From: Deltaproteobacteria bacterium UBA6601
Lineage (GTDB): Bacteria; Myxococcota_A; UBA796; UBA9615
DNA length: 15,279 nt
Assembly (NCBI GenBank): GCA_002433485.1
Contig: DJIF01000064.1
Coordinates: 1-15,279, forward strand
Reading direction: 5' to 3'
This document shows positions 7,388 through 13,557 of the stretch, piece by piece. The translations under genes were made by a program, and so were the position numbers. Within the stretch, counting starts at the first letter, position 1. Every line of letters begins with the position of its first letter. The notes beneath the pieces were generated by a model. It had not been told where the DNA came from and ran no database searches. It saw only the letters and a list, made by a program, of their open reading frames with translations.

Positions 7388-9487
7388 ATGACGACGACCA
7401 GCATCAGTGTCCAGGCAGCACAGGATCACCCCCTACCCGAGCAGAGCCCAGGGTCCGTCATTGGCGGGCGCTTCGAGGTTCTATCTAAGCTCGGCGAAGG
7501 CATGCTTGGGGCGGTCTACTGCGTTCGCGACAACAAATCGGGCGAAAAGCGGGCGCTCAAGTTGATGCGACCCAAGCTGGTCGCAGACGACTTGGACATC
7601 AACCGCTTCAACCACGAAATCCAGGTCGCTAAAAAGTTCGACCATCCCTGTATCGTTAAGGTGTTCGACAGTGGCGAACATGAGTCGACTCTCTACTACA
7701 CCATGGAACTGGTGGAAGGGGGCGAGTCCCTGCGCCACCTGCTCGATCGCTACAAGTCTCGTGGCGAAGACCTTCCAGTAGAAGAAGTACACGACATCAT
7801 CGATGGTGCCCTTGAGGCCCTGACGCACGCCCATGAGGTCTCCATCCATCGGAACCTCAAGCCTGAGAACATCCTGCTCTATGATGTGAAAGACAGCGAC
7901 AACCACCTTATTCGCAAGGTGAAGGTGACTGATTTCGCGATCGCTAACATTGTCAGCCCGACCATCTTCGCGACCTCCTATCTCAACCGAGAGGGCGCCT
8001 TCTATCTGGCGCCGGAGATGAACGAATTCCGCGACAAGGTCGAGGTCAACAGCGACCTCTACTCGCTCGGCGCGATCCTCTATGAGATGCTTCTCGGAGA
8101 GCCGCCAATTGGCCGCTACGAGATGCCATCGGACATCCGCAACGGCGAGCTGACCACTGCCATTGACGACCTGGTCGAGATTGCGTTGGCTCCCAATCCT
8201 CAAGACCGCTTCCAGAGCGCCGAGGACATGCGTAATGCATCGGAACAGGCCTTCGCCGATGTCTATGCCGCTGAGCAGACCAACTGGCAACGAACCGCTT
8301 TTCTGCTAGTGGTTTTGGCGCTGCTCTCCATCGCAGCGATCTACAGCTCGCTGGAGAAGCGAGAGACCCTGGCTGAAGTCTATTCAGCAGATCAGCTACA
8401 CAGAGAGGCCCTGCTGAACCAGGTCAAGAATGACAATGGAACCCTGAAGCCTCGACCAGCAACAACCGACCCCAAGTTTGAGAGCATGGCCTGGGTCCCA
8501 GGTGGATTCTTCGTGCGCGGCAAGTTCTTCGACCGCAGCGGTAACATGCTGAAGAATCTCCCTGAAGACATCACCATCTCCAAGAAGCTCAGGCGCTCAT
8601 TAGAGGACACCTGGCGCGACATGGGCGAGGAGTCTGATCCGAGCGAAGTGGCCAAGGGCTACGCCCGCAAGAAGGCTAATTCCAACTGTGTTGCAGACTG
8701 CAAGGGCGCGGACCGCACCGCATGCATCGCCAAGTGCGACAATGAGCTCGCGGAAGCTGCCATAGACAGCGCGTACACAGAGCTACTCGATGAAGTCGAC
8801 CTGGAAAAGATCGGCAACATCATTCTGGAAGCTGAAGTGGCCGACTTCATCCAAGCGGGCAACAGTGAGTTGAGCGAGGAACTGGTCAACGTGTCGGGCT
8901 TCTTCATCGACAAGCACGAACTTCACTATCAGGCCAAAGATGTGAACGATGAGCTCAGCGAAGAAGACCGCAGCAAAGCGGAGCATTGGAACGCAACGAT
9001 CGCTGGCGAGCCGATCCAGAACATCACCTGGTCTGAGGCAAAAGCGGAATGTGAGCGCGCCGGCAAGCGACTCTGCTCGGAAGTGGAGTGGGAGAAGGCC
9101 TGCAAGGGCCCGTCAAATGCTGCCTTTGCCTACGGCAGTGAGTACACCGCAGGTGTCTGTCTGCCCTCTGGCTTCAGTGCGGGCGACAAGATCGGCAAGC
9201 ATCCCAAGTGCAGCAACGAGTGGGGTGTGTTCGGACTGAGCGGTGGAGTCCGCGAATGGACTGCGAGTGGTCAGGGTAGCAACTACGTGGTCAAACCCGG
9301 CACCATCGGCAGAGATGCGGTAGGAACCCGCTGTGCAGGCCGAGATGACCGCAACGAATCCTTCTCACAAAGCCACATTGGTGTGCGCTGCTGCGCGCCG
9401 GCGCCCGGTGACGAAAGTACTGAGACTGAAGAGCCAGCAGCGCCTGCTCCCAAACCGGCGGGGGAGCCTGAAGAAGCCGCTCAGTAG
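7388..9487 (+). CDS. Ser/Thr kinase-like (probable pseudokinase) - transmembrane - FGE-sulfatase-like domain protein
   Basis: The 699-aa product has a cytoplasmic kinase fold (about 20-285), one membrane helix (about 303-321) and an extracytoplasmic SUMF1/FGE-like domain (about 367-672), ending in an acidic, Ala/Pro-rich tail. Kinase motifs seen: the glycine loop GEGMLG (36-41), the ATP-binding Lys58, helix-C Glu77 and APE (208-210). The HRD catalytic Asp is Asn156 (HRNLKPEN) and DFG reads DFA (182-184), so phosphotransfer is doubtful. FGE-like blocks are WVPGGFFVRG, VSGFFIDKHEL (from 502), ITWSEAKAEC, RLCSEVEWEKACKG, FGLSGGVREWT and HIGVRCC. Between the first two lies a long insertion with C434-x3-C438-x7-C446-x3-C450. 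Such fusions resemble Myxococcota-type signalling receptors in which the outer domain senses or binds. The ATG at 7388 is used; a TTG directly before it is also possible. The 171-bp upstream gap has no convincing promoter. Confidence 0.9.
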   Translation: MTTTSISVQAAQDHPLPEQSPGSVIGGRFEVLSKLGEGMLGAVYCVRDNKSGEKRALKLMRPKLVADDLDINRFNHEIQVAKKFDHPCIVKVFDSGEHESTLYYTMELVEGGESLRHLLDRYKSRGEDLPVEEVHDIIDGALEALTHAHEVSIHRNLKPENILLYDVKDSDNHLIRKVKVTDFAIANIVSPTIFATSYLNREGAFYLAPEMNEFRDKVEVNSDLYSLGAILYEMLLGEPPIGRYEMPSDIRNGELTTAIDDLVEIALAPNPQDRFQSAEDMRNASEQAFADVYAAEQTNWQRTAFLLVVLALLSIAAIYSSLEKRETLAEVYSADQLHREALLNQVKNDNGTLKPRPATTDPKFESMAWVPGGFFVRGKFFDRSGNMLKNLPEDITISKKLRRSLEDTWRDMGEESDPSEVAKGYARKKANSNCVADCKGADRTACIAKCDNELAEAAIDSAYTELLDEVDLEKIGNIILEAEVADFIQAGNSELSEELVNVSGFFIDKHELHYQAKDVNDELSEEDRSKAEHWNATIAGEPIQNITWSEAKAECERAGKRLCSEVEWEKACKGPSNAAFAYGSEYTAGVCLPSGFSAGDKIGKHPKCSNEWGVFGLSGGVREWTASGQGSNYVVKPGTIGRDAVGTRCAGRDDRNESFSQSHIGVRCCAPAPGDESTETEEPAAPAPKPAGEPEEAAQ

Positions 9488-9513
9488 CAGGCTGGGCGCG
9501 CGAGGCGCGACGA

Positions 9514-10326
9514 TCAATAACTACCAGACCCGGAGTTACCGGTCTTCTCGTGATCAAAGCTGAGCATGGGTCCTCCGGCCGGATCGGTTGGCTTGTGAAC
9601 CAGCTCTCTCAGCACCAGCCCATAGACATGTGGGTCTTCCACCAGATCCATGTGCCCTAGGCCCCGAATCAAAACATTTCGAACATCAGAGCCATCCTCA
9701 ACCGTCAGCATCGAGCGCTGATACGGGCAGACAATGTCGGCGGTTGAATAAACCGAGACCAGCCGCACGCCCTCTGGAAACGGCATCCCATTGAGTTCGC
9801 GTATCAGTGGCGAGGAAGGCACAAGCTGCCAGATACTGCGTGAAACCAGAAACAGCCCAACCCCCATGCCAAGCGCTGCAACAGGGGTGCCGTGATGGGG
9901 AGTACCCAGAGTAATAACCGTTGAGATGTACTCTGCCCCTCCACCGCACTGCACCAGATAGCGAGCGATCAAGCCGCCCTTACTGTGTCCAATCACATGA
10001 ACGGTGCCAATGTCTTCCCGGTCTCTCAGCCTTCGCAACTTCTGGTCGATCAACTCGGCTAGAGACCCGATCCCGCGGGTATTAAAATTGCCGAGCAGCC
10101 CGCCCAGATGAAAGGAAACCACCCGAAAACCATCGGAACGAAGACGCTGCTCAAGGGTCTCCATGACTCGGCGAGTCTGCATAAAGCCCTGGACCAGGAC
10201 GACGGTGTCTCCTTCGTCAGCGCTGTCGTCCATGCGTTGCTCAGCGTCGCCCACGTAATAGCGGAGACTGCCAACATTCCCGGACACAACGGAGCCGAGA
10301 CGGCTCAAGAGCTTAAATGGTGCCAT
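9514..10326 (-). CDS. Alpha/beta-hydrolase, triacylglycerol lipase/esterase-like
   Basis: The 270-aa product is an alpha/beta-hydrolase of the lipase EstA/LipA style. Seen: the oxyanion-hole strand VVLVQGF (about 42-48), the nucleophile elbow GHSKGG (Ser115), the family block TLGTPHHGTPVA (139-150), the acid candidate Asp197 in STADIVCPY and the histidine candidate His225 in GLGHMDLV. All triad positions are filled, so it should be active on esters; the substrate is unknown. No convincing signal peptide is seen, although the first 20 residues are basic and mildly hydrophobic, so it is probably cytoplasmic. The ATG at 10326 is favoured because TACTGT (complement of 10340-10345) sits like a -10 just upstream; a GTG at 10383 would add 19 unlikely residues. 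It is divergent from purM and convergent with the kinase-like gene. Confidence 0.85.
   Translation of the reverse strand: MAPFKLLSRLGSVVSGNVGSLRYYVGDAEQRMDDSADEGDTVVLVQGFMQTRRVMETLEQRLRSDGFRVVSFHLGGLLGNFNTRGIGSLAELIDQKLRRLRDREDIGTVHVIGHSKGGLIARYLVQCGGGAEYISTVITLGTPHHGTPVAALGMGVGLFLVSRSIWQLVPSSPLIRELNGMPFPEGVRLVSVYSTADIVCPYQRSMLTVEDGSDVRNVLIRGLGHMDLVEDPHVYGLVLRELVHKPTDPAGGPMLSFDHEKTGNSGSGSY
9526..9545. terminator. Weak candidate hairpin between convergent genes
   Basis: AGACCCGG (9526-9533) and CCGGTCT (9539-9545) can pair as a 7-bp stem with one bulged C and a 5-nt loop, followed on the plus strand by TCTCGTG, a poor U-tract. It lies 39 bp after the kinase-like gene stop, inside the last codons of the convergent lipase-like gene. 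It could stop plus-strand transcripts, but the missing T-run makes intrinsic termination uncertain. A shorter CGCGC/GCGCG inverted repeat at about 9497-9509 lies just before it. Confidence 0.25.
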
Positions 10327-10445
10327 TAGCGTCACAGGATACAGTACCTTGCATTGACAAAGGTGCTGCTGCATCATGCGCACCTGTCGGCGGCGACCAG
10401 CCGTCCTGCCCGATCACCCCCGGACAAGAGAGCGAAATCACCAGG

Positions 10446-11486
10446 GTGTCGGAGAATCGCTACAAGGATGCTGGCGTTGACATTGATGCTGGCGCACGCC
10501 TGATCGACCGAATCGCACCTTTCGCGGCGGCAACCAGCCGACCTGAGGTGCTGGGCGGACTCGGCAACTTCGCATCGATGTGGCAGATCCCTGCCGGAAG
10601 TTACAAGGATCTGGTTCTGGTATCAGGCACCGACGGGGTCGGCACCAAGGTCAAGGTCGCCCAGCTCCTGGACCGCCACCAAACGGTTGGAATCGATCTG
10701 GTCGCGATGTGCGTCAATGACGTAATTTGTACCGGCGCAGAGCCATTCTTCTTTCTCGACTACTTCGCCTGCGGTCGACTTGATGTGGACGTCGCGACGC
10801 AGGTGATTCAGGGCATTGCCAAAGGCTGCGAGTTAGCCGGCTGCGCGCTGGTTGGAGGCGAGACCGCCGAGATGCCCGGAGTCTACGGCGAAGGAGTCTA
10901 TGACCTGGCCGGCTTTGCTGTAGGCGGAGTGGAGCGCGACGAGATCTTAGAGCCCAGCCGAGTCAAAGAGGGCATGGCCCTGCTTGGCCTGCCGTCTAGC
11001 GGACTGCACAGCAACGGCTACTCGCTAGCTAGGAAAGTCCTGTTTGAGGAACTCGGACTGGACCCAAGCCTGGCGCGACCTGGCGGCAAACGACCGCTGG
11101 GTGAAGAGCTGCTGGAACCAACGGTTATCTATGCACGGCAAGCGCTCGCGCTACTCCGTCACTGCCGGGTGGGCGGCATAGCCCACATCACCGGGGGCGG
11201 ACTGCTTGAGAACCTACCGCGAGTACTGCCGGAGGGCCTGGCTGTCTCCATCGCACCCCACAGCTGGCAGCGCCCTGACATCTTCAACTTCCTCGAAGAG
11301 CGCGGCCGTATCGGGCAGCTCGATATGCTCAGGACCTTCAACTGCGGCATTGGACTGGTCGTGATGATCGAACAGGCCGACCTGGACGAGGCTCAACGAA
11401 TCCTCCAAGACCTTGGGCAAGCCTCAACCGTCATCGGCGAGGTCGGCCGTTGGGATGGCTCCAGCCCCAAGGTGCAACTACGGTGA
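10446..11486 (+). CDS. purM: Phosphoribosylformylglycinamidine cyclo-ligase (AIR synthetase)
   Basis: The 346-aa product catalyses the ATP-dependent ring closure of FGAM to AIR, the fifth step of de novo purine synthesis, in the cytoplasm. It carries the family blocks RYKDAGVDIDAG (5-16), the ATP/substrate-binding SGTDGVGTKVKV, DLVAMCVND, GGETAEMPGVY, LPSSGLHSNGYSLAR and HITGGGLLENLPR, and matches the usual length of about 345 aa. The frame is open to an ATG at 10317, but the start is placed at the GTG at 10446 because family members begin right before SYKDAGVDIDAG and the 43 extra residues are low-complexity and overlap the divergent lipase start. The Shine-Dalgarno there is weak. Its TGA overlaps the purN GTG (GTGA, 11483-11486), so the two are translationally coupled. 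Confidence 0.95.
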   Translation: MSENRYKDAGVDIDAGARLIDRIAPFAAATSRPEVLGGLGNFASMWQIPAGSYKDLVLVSGTDGVGTKVKVAQLLDRHQTVGIDLVAMCVNDVICTGAEPFFFLDYFACGRLDVDVATQVIQGIAKGCELAGCALVGGETAEMPGVYGEGVYDLAGFAVGGVERDEILEPSRVKEGMALLGLPSSGLHSNGYSLARKVLFEELGLDPSLARPGGKRPLGEELLEPTVIYARQALALLRHCRVGGIAHITGGGLLENLPRVLPEGLAVSIAPHSWQRPDIFNFLEERGRIGQLDMLRTFNCGIGLVVMIEQADLDEAQRILQDLGQASTVIGEVGRWDGSSPKVQLR

Positions 11487-12073
11487 AGCAAGCGCCAAGA
11501 GTAGCCATCCTGATCTCAGGTACTGGCAGCAACATGGTGTCGATTGTGGACACCGCAAGCGCCCAGCAGTGGCCCCTCAAGATCGCCCTGGTGGTCTCCG
11601 ACCGACCCGAAGCAGGCGGCCTTTCCATGGCAGCCGAGCGAGGCATCGCGACAGAAGTGATCCACTTCCGCGACTACAGAGGGCGCAGGGCTGAGTTCGA
11701 CAGCGACCTGGCCACACTGCTCAGGGGCCGAAGTATCGACTGGGTAATCCTGGCCGGCTTCATGCGCATCCTCGACGCTGCGTTTGTCGCAGCCTTCCCC
11801 AACCGAATCCTCAACATTCACCCGAGCCTACTCCCCAAATACCCGGGCCTCGACACCCATCGCAGGGTCCTGGAAGCAGGTGACGCAGTGCACGGCTGCA
11901 CGGTTCATCGGGTGACCGAAGCCCTGGACGCCGGACCGATTCTCGGCCAGGCCCAGGTGCCAGTACTCGAAGGTGATGACGAGCACAGCCTCAAGGCCCG
12001 GGTACTGGCACAGGAACACATCCTCTACCCGTCCGTGGTAAAGAAGGCGGTCTGTGGAGAACTCGAAGGCTGA
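11483..12073 (+). CDS. purN: Phosphoribosylglycinamide formyltransferase (GART)
   Basis: The 196-aa product transfers a formyl group from 10-formyltetrahydrofolate to GAR, the third step of de novo purine synthesis. Seen: the GAR-binding loop ISGTGSN (11-17), GFMRIL, and the catalytic NIHPSLLPKYPG with Asn111 and His113, completed by Asp149 in ALDAGPI. All three catalytic residues are present. The GTG at 11483 is chosen because it gives a GTGA overlap with the purM stop and follows AAGGTG (11469-11474) by 8 nt; the ATG at 11450 would overlap purM by 37 nt. The purM-purN order with overlap is common in bacteria. Its TGA shares a base with the next ATG (TGATG), so a third gene is coupled to it. 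Confidence 0.95.
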   Translation: MKQAPRVAILISGTGSNMVSIVDTASAQQWPLKIALVVSDRPEAGGLSMAAERGIATEVIHFRDYRGRRAEFDSDLATLLRGRSIDWVILAGFMRILDAAFVAAFPNRILNIHPSLLPKYPGLDTHRRVLEAGDAVHGCTVHRVTEALDAGPILGQAQVPVLEGDDEHSLKARVLAQEHILYPSVVKKAVCGELEG

Positions 12074-13557
12074 TGGCACCACGTAGCTACGATGTGGCGG
12101 TAGTTGATCCGTCCCCGGGGGCGCTCATCGCGGCCACGCTCCTTGCCAAGGCTGGCCTCTCGGTTCTGGTCTTGAACCCCAAGCGGTCCGCTCCCCAGGC
12201 GGGCGCTTACCGGTTCATCCAACACCGCCCACCGCTGATCGGCTTCGGTCACGGTCCGCTGCTGAATCGCTGCCTAAAGAAATTGAAGTTTCATCCGCAC
12301 GAGTTTCAGGCCGTCCGGAAGGATAACCCGGGGCTACAGGTCATCAGCAGAAGACACCGCACCGACATTCATCACGACCCCGAGTTGATGCAAGCCGAAC
12401 TGGCCAGAGAATTCCCCCGTGACGCGGCGTCCCTGTGGCAAGTGATTTCCCGCAGCCAGCACTCAGCTCAGCCCTTTGCCGACGCCCTCGACAGCGCAGT
12501 GGAAGGAGCTGGGCAGGTCGGACTGCTACAGAGCCTGGGCTTGCAGCGCCCGCGCTGGAACCCACCGCTTCCTCCTGAAGACATACCCACCTGGGCTGAA
12601 TTTGTGCACAGCGCAAACCTCAGTGACGAAGCGCAGATCTTCCTTTCGGGTCTGCTCCGACCCTTCTGTGCACTTGATGTGGTCGAGGATCTGCCCCTGC
12701 CCGTTGCCGGCATGCACCTACAGGCCCTCATGGACGGGATGTACGTGGACCCAAACGAGGAGCACCCGCTACTGACTCTGCTGCTGCGCCGGGTAAAGGC
12801 AATGCGGGTGGAGGTTGCAGACGAAGTGCTGGTGGCCATCGACGGTAACCGACGCCAACTCACCGCACTGCACCTGGAGGGGGCATCAGAGCCGATTTCG
12901 GTAAACTTTGTGATCACCGGTGGCGATCCGGAAGACCTTCTTCACATGCTCCCTGGCAAGCCCAGACCCTATCAACGTGCTCTGTCCAGGCTAGCTCCAT
13001 CCCACTTCCGCTACTCGGTCTTCCTCGGCATAGAAGAACGGGTGCTGCCTCTCGACCTCGCCGAAAACGCAGTGCTTATCAATGACCAGGAGCCCAGTGC
13101 CCCAGAAGGAGCCATGCTGCTGACCCTGAGCCCTGAAGGCTCGGCGCTGGCGCCAGCCGGTCACCGCTCCATCACCCTTTCGACCCTGCTCCCCTATACG
13201 GAAGATGGCGACCTTCCCGGTGATTTGGACAAGGTAGGCGCAGCAATGATCGAACAACTGAAGTGGCTGATGCCATACCTTGAACGACACATCGAGTTGC
13301 TGGTAATTCCAGAGACCAGCACAGACCAGCACGATCCGACCGGACTCAGCCTCGACCCCCGGCCAGCTGCTTATACACCGGCCATCCCACCAGCAGATGA
13401 CCCGGTGGCCGCAGGGCTGGGGGTGGCGCTGCCGCACCGCAACCTGTTCTGCGCGGGGCCAGCTGCCTATCCGGCCCTGGGCCTCGGTGGTCAGAGCATC
13501 GCAGGTCGCCTGATAGAACGGCTGAGCATGGCCGCGATCAAGAAGAGCAACGACTGA
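12073..13557 (+). CDS. FAD/NAD(P)-dependent oxidoreductase-like protein with degenerate dinucleotide motif
   Basis: The 494-aa product has the layout of phytoene-desaturase/amine-oxidase-like flavoproteins: an N-terminal Rossmann beta-alpha-beta unit (about 6-36) and a C-terminal FAD-type block NLFCAGPAAYPALGLGGQSIAGRLIERL-like region (from 457; compare NLF..GAxxxPGGGxxGAxxSG in relatives). Between them lies a divergent middle region with no motif I know. The GxGxxG motif, expected at 12-17, reads DPSPGA, so all three conserved glycines are replaced, and the ribose-binding Glu at the end of strand 2 is Asn35. Canonical FAD binding is therefore doubtful. It starts at ATG 12073, sharing one base with the purN stop, so it is translated with purM and purN; a role in purine metabolism is not implied by the family. 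Its stop abuts that of the convergent rel gene. Confidence 0.75.
   Translation: MAPRSYDVAVVDPSPGALIAATLLAKAGLSVLVLNPKRSAPQAGAYRFIQHRPPLIGFGHGPLLNRCLKKLKFHPHEFQAVRKDNPGLQVISRRHRTDIHHDPELMQAELAREFPRDAASLWQVISRSQHSAQPFADALDSAVEGAGQVGLLQSLGLQRPRWNPPLPPEDIPTWAEFVHSANLSDEAQIFLSGLLRPFCALDVVEDLPLPVAGMHLQALMDGMYVDPNEEHPLLTLLLRRVKAMRVEVADEVLVAIDGNRRQLTALHLEGASEPISVNFVITGGDPEDLLHMLPGKPRPYQRALSRLAPSHFRYSVFLGIEERVLPLDLAENAVLINDQEPSAPEGAMLLTLSPEGSALAPAGHRSITLSTLLPYTEDGDLPGDLDKVGAAMIEQLKWLMPYLERHIELLVIPETSTDQHDPTGLSLDPRPAAYTPAIPPADDPVAAGLGVALPHRNLFCAGPAAYPALGLGGQSIAGRLIERLSMAAIKKSND

Noticed and set aside
7481..8290. 269-codon minus-strand open frame opposite the kinase-like gene.
   Set aside because: It is a shadow of the kinase domain, whose plus-strand frame has clear kinase motifs; no independent motif is seen.
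9497..9509. CGCGC/GCGCG inverted repeat after the kinase-like gene as an intrinsic terminator.
   Set aside because: The stem is only 5 bp with a 3-nt loop and no T-run follows on either strand.
10354..10382. Perfect TTGACA (10354-10359) as the -35 of a purM promoter.
   Set aside because: No acceptable -10 hexamer is found at 15-18 bp spacing (the sequence there is TGCGCA-like), so I do not call a promoter.
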